Source of the DNA: JBMYQA01 sp049600855
GTDB taxonomy: Bacteria; Bacteroidota; Bacteroidia; Cytophagales; Flammeovirgaceae
Direction of reading: 5' to 3'
NCBI GenBank assembly: GCA_049600855.1
Contig: JBMYQA010000029.1
Location: 1-35,022, forward strand
Length of the DNA: 35,022 bases
Under the pieces are notes generated by a model, which was not told where the DNA came from, made no database searches, and saw only the letters and a list, made by a program, of their open reading frames with translations. A program made the translations under genes and the position numbers. Numbering within the stretch: the first letter of the stretch is position 1; each line of letters opens with the position of its first letter. Positions 9,268 to 17,211 of this stretch are shown piece after piece.

Positions 9268-10864
9268 GATTTAATTGATTTTGTTGTGTTTTAAAAACGA
9301 GCTTGAACTCGCTTCCTTGATTTGGAACACTGTTTACTTGGATACTGCCGCCATGGGCTTCCATAATATGTTTGACAATACTTAAACCCAAACCAGAACC
9401 CTTGGCATTGTGTACATTTCCTTGTGGAACTCGGTAAAACTTATCAAATAAATATGGCATGCTTTGAGAAGGAATCCCAATACCATAATCTTTAACAGCT
9501 ACAAAGATCTCATCATTTTCCTGCTGCGTTGATTGAAAGCCTGTCTTTAGCTCAAATTGTTTTTGATGAGGGCTGTATTTCATCGCATTATCTATCAAAT
9601 TCACAATAGATTCCATGACTGCCTCCCGATCTGCCTTGATTTGCGGTAAGTCTTCCGTTTCGTCAAAACGATAGGTATAGCCTTTACTTTTAATGTGGAA
9701 AGAATAGGTATACAAAACTTCCTCCACAATTTCATTTAAATCTACGAAAGAAAGCTGGTATTCTTTTTTATTGGCTTCGATTTTAGAAAAGTTTAAAATC
9801 CGATTGACGATATTGGTTAAACGTGCAGCTTCTTTGGTAATGATTTCGTAGTACTCTCTTTTCTTCTCTTCCGTTTTTACCCTGCCCAACATCAGCGTTT
9901 CGCCAAACATACTGATTAAGGCTAAGGGGGTTCTGATTTCATGAGAAACATTGGAAACAAATTCAGATTTTTGTTGGGTAAGATCCATTTCCTTTCTCAA
10001 GTTTCGGAACATGATGTAACCCCCAAGTAAAATGAAAATGATGAGCAAGCTGAGTGAGAGCAGGTTGAACTGTTTGCGCTCTCGGGTAATGGTGTCTAAG
10101 GTTTTTCCTTTCGGAGAAATGCCCAATTGATAATTGGGTAATAACCACATTTCTTTCGTAAAAGCAGGTTGGATTAACGAATCTATGGTACTAAATGAGA
10201 TGGAATCTTGATTTTGAATAATAAATAGCTCAAAATCTTGTTCGGCTAGTACTTGCAGCTTAGGAATGAGCACCTGAAAACTAAATTCATCGGTATTGAT
10301 GAATAAGGTACAAACGTATGGCTGTTCATTAATTCTCCGAACAAAAACAATCGTGCTGAAAGTCATGTCATGGAGCGTAACATCCCGCAACGGCTGTAAC
10401 TTTCGAAATCCCCCTTTACTGTATTTAATTAAACGCTCGAGTAATTCCTGATTTTCTAACCTCAATGCTTCAGCTGCTAAATACCAATCTTTTTGTGTAA
10501 TCCCCAGATCATTATACGGATGGTAATGCCCTTCTTGTTTGTTTTCCATATTGATCACATGCATCGCCTCAAGGTAACTACTTTCATTAAATAGGTTTTT
10601 TAGTAATTGAGAAGAATCATCAGGATGATGCGCAATTTGCTCCAATGCCTCTAAATTCTCCATTTTAGATACGGTACTATTTACTAAGTCTTGAGAATGT
10701 AGGTTTACGGAAAATAAAACGGCTTTTAACTGGCGTGCATAAATTTCTTTTAACTCTTGTTCGTTTTGGGTTAAGGTATTTAGCTCATAAATCGCGTACA
10801 TCACCACAGGTAATAGAATGGCAAAACACAAAATAATGACAAGTTTTTTTAAGGTCTTATTCAT
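9260..10864 (-). CDS. membrane sensor histidine kinase, partner of the regulator at 8560
   Basis: 534 residues. Transmembrane helix 1 covers about 8-28 (LVIILCFAILLPVVMYAIYE), followed by an extracytoplasmic sensor region of roughly 240 residues with no domain I recognise. Transmembrane helix 2 (LSLSLLIIFILLGGYIMF) lies near 270-290. HisKA follows directly with FVSNVSHEIRTPLAL, where the His is the phosphorylation site, then HATPase_c with the N-box NLIDNAMKYSPH, the G1 box DYGIGIP and the G2 box GSGLGLSIVKHI. There is no HAMP or PAS domain by eye. It is the first gene of the two-gene operon and overlaps the regulator start by 8 bp. The class resembles PhoR/ResE-type kinases of Bacteroidota, but the stimulus cannot be told. 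Confidence 0.93.
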   Translation of the reverse strand: MNKTLKKLVIILCFAILLPVVMYAIYELNTLTQNEQELKEIYARQLKAVLFSVNLHSQDLVNSTVSKMENLEALEQIAHHPDDSSQLLKNLFNESSYLEAMHVINMENKQEGHYHPYNDLGITQKDWYLAAEALRLENQELLERLIKYSKGGFRKLQPLRDVTLHDMTFSTIVFVRRINEQPYVCTLFINTDEFSFQVLIPKLQVLAEQDFELFIIQNQDSISFSTIDSLIQPAFTKEMWLLPNYQLGISPKGKTLDTITRERKQFNLLSLSLLIIFILLGGYIMFRNLRKEMDLTQQKSEFVSNVSHEIRTPLALISMFGETLMLGRVKTEEKKREYYEIITKEAARLTNIVNRILNFSKIEANKKEYQLSFVDLNEIVEEVLYTYSFHIKSKGYTYRFDETEDLPQIKADREAVMESIVNLIDNAMKYSPHQKQFELKTGFQSTQQENDEIFVAVKDYGIGIPSQSMPYLFDKFYRVPQGNVHNAKGSGLGLSIVKHIMEAHGGSIQVNSVPNQGSEFKLVFKTQQNQLNHA

Positions 10865-10935
10865 GATACTAGGAGAGAGATTAGCTGTTTTTCTCTACTG
10901 CAATATACGGATTTATACCTCAAGTTAGCTGATTT

Positions 10936-10991
10936 TGACAATTTGTGACAATTGCTTACAGGCTATGACAGGCTAATGACATCGCCTGACA
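10936..10991 (-). promoter_or_regulatory. phased array of TGTCA half-sites (PhoB-box-like)
   Basis: On the minus strand TGTCA occurs at 10987-10991, 10977-10981, 10966-10970, 10946-10950 and 10936-10940, and a variant TGTAA at 10956-10960. The steps are 10, 11, 10, 10 and 10 bp, one helical turn each. Direct TGTCA repeats at an 11-bp step are the known PhoB box. The array ends 72 bp before the start of the kinase-regulator operon, in the activating position, and 100 bp before the divergent gene at 11092, so it could control either or both. Confidence 0.6.
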
Positions 10992-11091
10992 GGATTTGCT
11001 GTAACTATGCACTATCAGACAAGGGAAACAAAAACCAACTACTGATAAATGATTAAAGAGTGTCAAATTTTTAATTCTAATTTTTTGAGTC

Positions 11092-11475
11092 ATGAAAACC
11101 TTAGCAAAAACAATCGGATTAACAATGGTCATGTTAGCAGTCATTTCTTTTTCAACATTTGCCGGCGATGGTAAGAAAAAGAAAAAGGCTAAGTCCAAGA
11201 AAAAAACACAAATGGTTTACCAAGCTGCTATAAACGAGCATTACGATAATACGATCGCCATTCATTTCCAGAAGCCATCAGATCAAAAAGTAAGCATTAC
11301 GATCAGGGATCAGAAAGGAAAAATTCTTAAATATGAAGTGATCAGAAAGCACGATTTAGTTGTGAAAAAATATGTGTTAGACAAATTCCCAAAAGGAACA
11401 TACCAAGTGGAGGTGAGAAATGGGAATGAGGTTCTTACTAAAGAAATCACCGTTGAAGGAAAATCAACGAAGTGA
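11092..11475 (+). CDS. secreted small lysine-rich protein, beta-sandwich-like
   Basis: 127 residues. A clear signal peptide MKTLAKTIGLTMVMLAVISF ends with a likely cleavage after FAG or STFA. The mature protein begins with a cationic run, GDGKKKKKAKSKKKTQ. The rest alternates short strands (HFQKPSDQKVSITIRDQKGK, then LDKFPKGTYQVEVRNGNEVL) and looks like the small Ig-like or DUF3244/T9SS-tail-like beta-sandwiches found in secreted Bacteroidota proteins. There is no cysteine and no lipobox. It is divergent from the kinase operon and shares the TGTCA array. A terminator follows at 11552-11587. Function is unknown; the basic tract suggests binding to anionic polymers, which is inference. Confidence 0.7.
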   Translation: MKTLAKTIGLTMVMLAVISFSTFAGDGKKKKKAKSKKKTQMVYQAAINEHYDNTIAIHFQKPSDQKVSITIRDQKGKILKYEVIRKHDLVVKKYVLDKFPKGTYQVEVRNGNEVLTKEITVEGKSTK

Positions 11476-11551
11476 TAGGAGAATGTGATGTAAACTGTAC
11501 ACATCACAAAACCCATGATCATTCGGGTTGATTGTGGGTTGATTTTATTTT

Positions 11552-11587
11552 AAAAAGGCTTGTTTACGGATTAGACAAGCTTTTTTT
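11552..11587 (+). terminator. rho-independent terminator after the lysine-rich protein gene
   Basis: GCTTGT (11558-11563) pairs with ACAAGC (11575-11580). The stem is extended by A-tract/T-tract pairing and followed by seven Ts. It lies 77 bp after the stop at 11475. A second, weaker hairpin GTGATGT/ACATCAC (11485-11507) precedes it. Confidence 0.75.
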
Positions 11588-11642
11588 GTACACTAATTTC
11601 TATGATGGCATTTATCGTGGAGGAATGTTAGACAAGTTCAAC

Positions 11643-11674
11643 AAAAAAAGGAATTGCAATCGTACAATTCCTTT
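11643..11674 (-). terminator. rho-independent terminator after the acidic lipoprotein gene
   Basis: On the minus strand AAAGGAATTG - TACGATTG - CAATTCCTTTTTTT forms a 7-bp GGAATTG/CAATTCC stem with flanking A/T pairs and a T-tract, 34 bp after the lipoprotein stop codon. Confidence 0.75.
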
Positions 11675-11708
11675 CAGGTGTGTCAAATTAAAAATTGGTC
11701 ATGAAAAA

Positions 11709-12275
11709 TTAATCATCATCCTCTTCGTCGTCCTCATCATCGTCTTCATCCTCATCACACTCACAATCGTCCTCATCTTCGTCACATTCTTCGTCATCGT
11801 AGTCATCGTCATCGTCCCAATCCCAGTCGTCATCCCAATCACTGAAGCACTCAAAGAATAAATCACACAATTCTTCGTCATTATTAACAACCAACGTACT
11901 CCCATCTTCTAAAGTGACTGAAACAGGAAAAACAAAAGTCGGCCATTCATCGCTATCCCAATTGGCTGGATCATCAAACCAAGGCGTTACCAAAGCATCC
12001 AACTCGTCATCGCTATTTACAGCTTGTGGTGCCTGATTAGGTATAATCACATCAACAGGATAGTTGATGGCAAAGCACGCTATGTCGGAACTATCCGCAC
12101 TATTTGTTGTGGTGTTATTGGCTTGCTGCCTTAGATTTAAAAAGGAGCCAAAGTCACCATTTGCATTTTGAGTTGAATTTGTTGGTTCTACTCCGTTGTC
12201 TTCGCAAGAAGTAAGTGCAGCTAATGTTAAGCTTAGTATAAAAACTAAGGAATAAACTTTTTTAAATATCATCAT
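11709..12275 (-). CDS. lipoprotein with extremely acidic, cysteine-containing C-terminal tail
   Basis: 188 residues. The lipoprotein signal peptide is FKKVYSLVFILSLTLAALTSC, with the lipobox LTSC, so the mature protein starts at Cys24 and is membrane-anchored. A Ser/Thr/Asn-rich linker leads to a folded-looking middle with CFAINYPVDVIIP and PVSVTLEDGSTLVVNNDEEL. The last 50 residues are almost only Asp and Glu with Trp, Tyr and Cys, starting SDWDDDWDWDDDDDYDDEEC and ending in a run of D/E. The tail looks like a low-complexity metal- or cation-binding stretch. The start could be either of two adjacent ATGs (12275 or 12272). It is convergent with the lysine-rich secreted protein, each having its own terminator. 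I recognise no named family. Confidence 0.75.
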   Translation of the reverse strand: MMIFKKVYSLVFILSLTLAALTSCEDNGVEPTNSTQNANGDFGSFLNLRQQANNTTTNSADSSDIACFAINYPVDVIIPNQAPQAVNSDDELDALVTPWFDDPANWDSDEWPTFVFPVSVTLEDGSTLVVNNDEELCDLFFECFSDWDDDWDWDDDDDYDDEECDEDEDDCECDEDEDDDEDDEEDDD

Positions 12276-12626
12276 TAATTGAAAGGATTTTAGTTAGTAA
12301 ATGGTTGGGGATAGTTCATGTGATCACTGTTGAAGGTTCCCGTAGTTGTAATGAAGACTATCCTACAGCTATTCTCCCCTATGTATGGTGTAATTTTTTT
12401 AATTAATTTACTTTTTTTGTTTTAAGTTGTTGATAGTCAATTCCTTTAGTTTTGGTGATTTTTTGAGTGTATGATGTTTATTAGCTGGTTTCAATCTTGA
12501 TCATGATAAGAGCTTGTCATTATTCGATGAAAAATGAAAAAAGAAACAAGGAAATGATTATTTTGCAGGGATAAGCAATTACTCCAAGTGCTTGTTGGAT
12601 TTTTTAATGATCATATTAGTATTGAG
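12276..12626. other. intergenic region without recognised gene
   Basis: AT-rich spacer between the divergent lipoprotein and SGNH hydrolase genes. It must hold both promoters, but I see no convincing -33/-7 pair, no RNA gene and no clear repeat. Confidence 0.5.
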
Positions 12627-13139
12627 ATGCTTGTAAAGCCCAACCGCTTACTCATTTTACTAGGATACGTCGGTGTGATGATTAGCATAATTATGTTGAT
12701 GTCACCTCGTGAAATTTCCTTAACTAAAGATTTATCTTTCAAGGTATTTTCTATTGACGATTTGCTCCCAACTCCTAAAGAGCCGAAGGTGGATTTATCG
12801 GCAATTAAAGCCTTAGAATCGAAAATTGATCGCTTGGAAAAAAACACGGAAGGTAATTTGGAAGATACCCTTCGTACTGCACAAGAAACGAAAGATACCT
12901 TACAACTGGTTCCAGAAAAACTGAACAAAGAAATCCAACTGCCTTCGGAGCATCCCTATGCACTCGCTAATATTTTTAAAGCCCTTCAAGGTTTGAGTAC
13001 ACAGGCTGAATTGATACGGGTGGTTCACTATGGTGATTCTCAAATTGAGGGCGATCGGATTAGTGAATATTTGAGAAATCGTTTTCAAAGTCGATTTCGG
13101 TGGTTGTGGGGTCGGTATGGTACCCGCAACAGAAATTAA
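12627..13139 (+). pseudogene. SGNH/GDSL hydrolase, N-terminal part (frameshifted)
   Basis: From the ATG at 12627 (a GTG at 12588 is possible but would precede the membrane anchor), the product starts MLVKPNRLLILLGYVGVMIS, a signal anchor. A Pro/Glu- and coiled-coil-like linker follows, then the first catalytic block VVHYGDSQIEGDRISEYLR, where Ser of GDSQ is the predicted nucleophile. The frame then runs off as FRWLWGRYGTRNRN and stops at 13139. The family continues with a glycine-rich FGGxGxGxVPA motif, and exactly that reads in the next frame, overlapping at 13117. Dropping one base near 13098 (the C in TTTCGG) joins the frames as RFGGCGVGMVPA. This is therefore the first third of one gene, broken or mis-sequenced. 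Confidence 0.8.
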
Positions 13140-14178
13140 GAATATTCGTTCTACGATGATGCATGAAAATTCGGAAAACTTTGTGCGTTATGAGGTTTTT
13201 GGGCCTTTTAAAAAGCCTTCTTTGCATAATCATTACGGGTATTTAGGCTCGTATCACAAGTTTGCTTATCAGTTACCCGATAGCCTAAAAGGGGAAGAGC
13301 CCAAATGGGTTACTGGAAATTTATTGTATCAAAAACCTTATTTAAGAACGTATAAACGGATTAGTCAGGTCGAGCAAATTACCATTGCCTATCGCAATCG
13401 CTTTGCACCATTTGTCATTTCAGGCCATATCAACAAAAGGGATGTGGTTTACGATTCTTTAGGCTTACATGCAAACTTTTCCTTATGGAAAACGCCTGTA
13501 AGTCAAAAGTTTACCGAGTTTGACTTAGCGTTGAGAAGCAATGGCGATCCAGAAGTATATGGAGTTGCTTTTGATTGTAAATCTGGCGTAGCATTAGACA
13601 ATGCTCCATTTAGAGGAAGCTCAGGCATAGAGTTTACCGCCATGAATAAAAGTGTATTGAGCCAACAGGTTAAAAAGTTGAATATCAAATTTATGATTGT
13701 CCAATTTGGCGTGAATGTAATTCCTTATGTGCGTACAGAATATGGGTATTACAAGAGAAACTTAAAGAAGCAACTGAAATTTCTGAAGTCATTATCGCCA
13801 GAGCTGGATGTTATTGTGATTGGCCCGTCAGATATGGCACGAAAAAAAGGGGAAGATTTTGCCTCTTATCCTAATGTTCCCGTATTGCGCGATGCCATGA
13901 AGGAAGCTGCTTTTGAATCAGGTTGTGCTTTTTGGGATTTATATGGCGCAATGGGAGGAAGAAATTCCATTGCTGCTTGGGTAGATTCGAAACCTGCACT
14001 TGCTAATCCTGATTATACGCATTTCACCCGTAGAGGGGCAAAGTTAGTAGGAGAACTGTTTTTTAATGCATTGATGAAGGAATACAAAAGTTACCTGTCG
14101 GGTAAGAAAGTAGCATCGTATGGAGTGGATGCAATGAAGCAGGAAAGTACCACGGATTCGCTCGAAAAGTCGAAATAA
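13117..14178 (+). pseudogene. SGNH/GDSL hydrolase, C-terminal part (frameshifted)
   Basis: The frame has an ATG at 13117 (MVPATEIKNIRSTMMHE), but this is almost certainly internal to the protein whose start is at 12627. It carries the rest of an SGNH hydrolase: a beta-rich middle, the block QFGVNVIPYVRTEYGY, IVIGPSDMARKKG, and the last catalytic block NPDYTHFTRRGAKL with the Asp and His of the DxxH motif. Alone it lacks the nucleophile Ser and would be inactive. Members of this family in Bacteroidota are often cell-envelope acyl-esterases or partners of MBOAT acyltransferases, but no MBOAT gene is present here. Repair of one base gives a protein of about 516 residues. Confidence 0.8.
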
Positions 14179-14290
14179 ATAACAATGTACTGTAGTAGTA
14201 GGTGTACGGGCGGTACTTTCTTTCAATCGAGATGATCACTGCTTATACTAAACAAACTCATCATACACAATTTATAAACTGAATTAACCT

Positions 14291-15385
14291 ATGAAAATCA
14301 GCCTTTTCTTTTTGATCGGCCTATACTTTTGTGCATGGGAAAGTTTCGGACAATGTAATCTAATTAGAAACCCAAGTTTTGAACGGTTCGAAACGGCTAA
14401 GCCTGCCCAATTTATTGATCAGCTGGCTGATTGGAAACTGTTAAAACCAGCAGAAGGGGGCTGTGTACATCCTGAGATTCGGTTTTGGGGCTACGATAAT
14501 GCGCGAGGTGAACAAAGCCCTGTGCATGGTAAAGGATACATTTGGCTAAAATTAGGTGGGAAAAATATCGGCGAATACCATTCATTTGGCGATGTGAAGC
14601 GCGCATACATTTATACCGAACTTTCGGAGCCCATGATAAAAGACAGCGTTTATCAGGTTTCGTTTCATGTGAGCTTTGCCGAAAAGTCAAACCTGGCAAT
14701 TGACAAAATCGGTGTGCATTTCTCCGATTCCATACTTTCAACAGACTATGGGGATTTCATACAGTTTTTTTATTTTCCACATGTTCAAAAGATCGGAAAG
14801 GTGTTAGAAGATCCTCATCAATGGGTGAAAGTCTCAGGAGCGTACCGAGCAAAAGGTGGGGAAAAGTTTCTAACATTGGGGCATTTTGGGGCCCAATACC
14901 GATTTAATTACACCTTTTTCAAAAAGAAATCTCATTTCCCAGAAGCATTTTATTTCATTGATCAAGTTGAAGTAACTCCATCTAAATACATTTGTAATCC
15001 AACCATTGCAGCGAGTCCGCGTGTAGAAATTAAAACCGATACCTTACTGACTTTTCCAAAAGTACAATTTAGAACAGGATCAGCAAGTTTAGCAAAAATC
15101 GCCTTTCCAGTGCTTGATCAAGTAGTGACTTTTTTGAATACCAATCCAAATTTAGTCATTGAAATCCAAGGGCATACCGATCAGATAGGTACCGCAGCTT
15201 ATAACCTAAAATTGTCGAAAATGCGTGCAATTACTGTTGCCAAATACATTAAATCTAAAGGAATTGATGCCAGTCGAATTTCTCCCATCGGTTATGGCGA
15301 TACCAAACCCATAGCTAGCAATGAAACTGAAGCAGGCAGGCAGCAAAATCGAAGGGTGATGTTTTTGATTAAGTATAAATTATAA
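14291..15385 (+). CDS. outer-membrane protein with OmpA C-terminal domain
   Basis: 364 residues. A signal peptide MKISLFFLIGLYFCAWESFG precedes a mature N-terminus QCNLIRNPSFERFE, the opening typical of a jelly-roll, carbohydrate-binding-like module, which fills about residues 20-230. The OmpA/MotB peptidoglycan-binding domain occupies the C-terminus (about 255-364), with FRTGSASL, the GHTDQIGTAAYNLKLSKMRA core and GYGDTKPIASNETEAGRQQN-RR. It probably links the outer membrane to peptidoglycan while exposing the N-terminal module. It follows the SGNH hydrolase by 112 bp in the same direction and may be co-expressed with it. Confidence 0.88.
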   Translation: MKISLFFLIGLYFCAWESFGQCNLIRNPSFERFETAKPAQFIDQLADWKLLKPAEGGCVHPEIRFWGYDNARGEQSPVHGKGYIWLKLGGKNIGEYHSFGDVKRAYIYTELSEPMIKDSVYQVSFHVSFAEKSNLAIDKIGVHFSDSILSTDYGDFIQFFYFPHVQKIGKVLEDPHQWVKVSGAYRAKGGEKFLTLGHFGAQYRFNYTFFKKKSHFPEAFYFIDQVEVTPSKYICNPTIAASPRVEIKTDTLLTFPKVQFRTGSASLAKIAFPVLDQVVTFLNTNPNLVIEIQGHTDQIGTAAYNLKLSKMRAITVAKYIKSKGIDASRISPIGYGDTKPIASNETEAGRQQNRRVMFLIKYKL

Positions 15386-15457
15386 ACTGTTGAGTATTAT
15401 GGATACTTATATTACTTTAGTGAGCAAAATACAAAGAAGCATATCCACCAATCAAAC

Positions 15458-16261
15458 ATGAAACTACTTAAAATAGTACAATCTTTGGAGGCGCTCTCCA
15501 ATGAAGATCGTTTAGATTGTATATTGACATACTTAAAGGAATTTGATGTTCCGTATCAAATTCAAGATTATCATACAGGGGCAAATGTTTGGACTGAATC
15601 GGCTAAAAAGCCATACATAGGCATCTCCTCACATTTTGATGTAGTTCCCAACTCTCCTGGAGCTAATGACAACGCATCAGCCATTGCTGTATGTTTAGAG
15701 ATTATTCGACGATATAAAAATTCCGAGTTTAGCAATTTTGGGCTTCAAGTATATTTTTTTGATGAGGAAGAAACTGGGCTGAAAGGGTCAAAAGCCTATG
15801 TAGAAGAATATGGAATAGATCATCTGTTAGGCTTGATTAACATGGAGTTGGTGGGCATGGGTGATCAGTTTGCATTATGGCCGCTTACGAACCACGATTA
15901 TGGTAAAATTTTGCAATGTTTCGAACAGGTTGCGGACGGAAGAAAGTTAAAGGCAAGACGCTTTGATAAAATCGTTACAAATACTGCTGATCACGTCAGT
16001 TTTCGCGAAGCTGGTTTAGAAGATGTATTCACGATTACTTGTATCTCTGACCGAGATTTAGAAGTGGCACAGCATTACTACAAAGCCATGGAATTTGAAG
16101 TGGATGTGAGTACGTTAAAGTCGATACTTCGTGATGCACCTTTATTTGAGCATTATCATCAACCCACAGACCTTGCGCAACACCTTTCTGAGGCAAGTTT
16201 AGAAATGACGGCTAACACGATTTGGGAAACACTGATCAATTTAGATAATCGTAGGTATTAG
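15458..16261 (+). CDS. M28-family zinc peptidase
   Basis: 267 residues, no signal peptide, so cytoplasmic unless exported otherwise. The metal-ligand pattern of M28 aminopeptidases is visible: His in ISSHFDVVPNSPG, Asp in GANDNASA, Glu pair in FFDEEETGLKGS, then NMELVGMGD, and a late His in FEHYHQPTD. This gives a di-zinc site and a catalytic Glu. The protein is shorter than secreted M28 enzymes and has no accessory domain. It lies 72 bp after the OmpA-domain gene; a shared transcript is possible. Substrate is unknown; aminopeptidase or glutaminyl-cyclase-like activity cannot be told apart by eye. Confidence 0.85.
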   Translation: MKLLKIVQSLEALSNEDRLDCILTYLKEFDVPYQIQDYHTGANVWTESAKKPYIGISSHFDVVPNSPGANDNASAIAVCLEIIRRYKNSEFSNFGLQVYFFDEEETGLKGSKAYVEEYGIDHLLGLINMELVGMGDQFALWPLTNHDYGKILQCFEQVADGRKLKARRFDKIVTNTADHVSFREAGLEDVFTITCISDRDLEVAQHYYKAMEFEVDVSTLKSILRDAPLFEHYHQPTDLAQHLSEASLEMTANTIWETLINLDNRRY

Positions 16262-16300
16262 GAATGTTTTTCCGATTGGGAACACCTTATTTTTTCATTT

Positions 16301-16315
16301 TGCAAACGATTTCGC
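16301..16315. promoter_or_regulatory. possible LacI-type operator before pgmB
   Basis: TGCAAACGATTTCGC resembles GCAAACGnTTGC-type LacI-family sites, with an imperfect second half. A second GCAAAC lies near 16428. Both sit upstream of the beta-phosphoglucomutase/GH65 pair, which LacI-type regulators often control in Bacteroidota. The match is weak. Confidence 0.22.
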
Positions 16316-16498
16316 TTAACTAAGCCCTTTTTCTCGTTCTTTTCTTCAGAATTTTGCCGAACTTTTCAATGAATTACAATGATAATGGATATTCCATATC
16401 CTGATAATTGTCAGAAAATCTGTTTCGTGCAAACACCTAGACTTTACTAAGTACTACACACAAATTTTTAAGGTATTTTTTAAATCAAATAAGCATAA

Positions 16499-17155
16499 AT
16501 GGCAGAGATTAAAGCCTGTATTTTTGATTTGGACGGGGTAATTGTGGACACCGCCAAATATCATTACAAAGCTTGGAGGAGATTAGCCAATGAATTAGGC
16601 TTCGATTTTACTGAAGAGCAAAATGAACAATTAAAGGGGGTGAGTCGGATGGAATCACTCGACATCATATTAGACATAGGAGGAAAAACCCTAGATGAAC
16701 AACATAAATTGGAATTGGCGGCTAAAAAGAATGATTGGTATGTAGAGTTTATCGATCAAATGAGTCCTGAGGAAGTATTGCCTGGTGCAGAAAGCTTTTT
16801 ACAAGAATTAAGAGCGGCTGGTGTTAAAATTGCTTTAGGATCGGCAAGTAAGAATGCCATGCGCATTTTGGAACGCGTAAATATCACCCATTTTTTTGAT
16901 GCCGTGATTGATGGGACGAAAACCACCAAGAGCAAGCCAGATCCTCAAGTATTTTTGATGGGAGCCGAAGCACTAGAAGCAAACCCAGCAGATTGCGTGG
17001 TGTTTGAAGATGCATTGAAAGGCGTGGAAGCAGCCAAAAATGGAGGAATGCATTGTGTAGGGGTAGGAGAACCTCAGGTGTTGAATCAAGCTGATTTTGT
17101 GATTGGCTCATTAGCCGAAATCAATTTATCAGGATTAAAAAAGCAACTCAATTAA
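16499..17155 (+). CDS. pgmB: beta-phosphoglucomutase
   Basis: 218 residues, HAD superfamily. It interconverts beta-D-glucose 1-phosphate and glucose 6-phosphate in the cytoplasm. The first HAD motif is CIFDLDGVIVDTAKYHYKAW, with nucleophile Asp10 and acid/base Asp12. A helical cap includes GVSRMESLDIIL, the beta-PGM substrate-specificity segment. GSASKN (motif II) and TKSKPDPQVF with the motif III Lys follow, then VFEDALKGVEAAKNGG with the motif IV acidic residues. It lies 56 bp before the GH65 phosphorylase, whose product beta-glucose 1-phosphate it consumes, so the two make a pathway unit. Confidence 0.95.
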   Translation: MAEIKACIFDLDGVIVDTAKYHYKAWRRLANELGFDFTEEQNEQLKGVSRMESLDIILDIGGKTLDEQHKLELAAKKNDWYVEFIDQMSPEEVLPGAESFLQELRAAGVKIALGSASKNAMRILERVNITHFFDAVIDGTKTTKSKPDPQVFLMGAEALEANPADCVVFEDALKGVEAAKNGGMHCVGVGEPQVLNQADFVIGSLAEINLSGLKKQLN

Positions 17156-17211
17156 TAACTTATGGGCTTATATTTTTTTCGAAATTGTCAGAATTTAAAC
17201 ATATATAGAAA

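Noticed and set aside
11532..11861. + strand frame of 109 residues ending in a very hydrophobic Ile/Val run
   Set aside because: The hydrophobic run is the antisense of the GAT/GAC/GAG codons of the acidic lipoprotein tail, and the frame crosses two terminators.
13095..13105. Programmed ribosomal frameshift in the SGNH hydrolase
   Set aside because: No slippery heptamer, no clear downstream pseudoknot and no internal Shine-Dalgarno-like stimulator; SGNH hydrolases are not known to use frameshifting.
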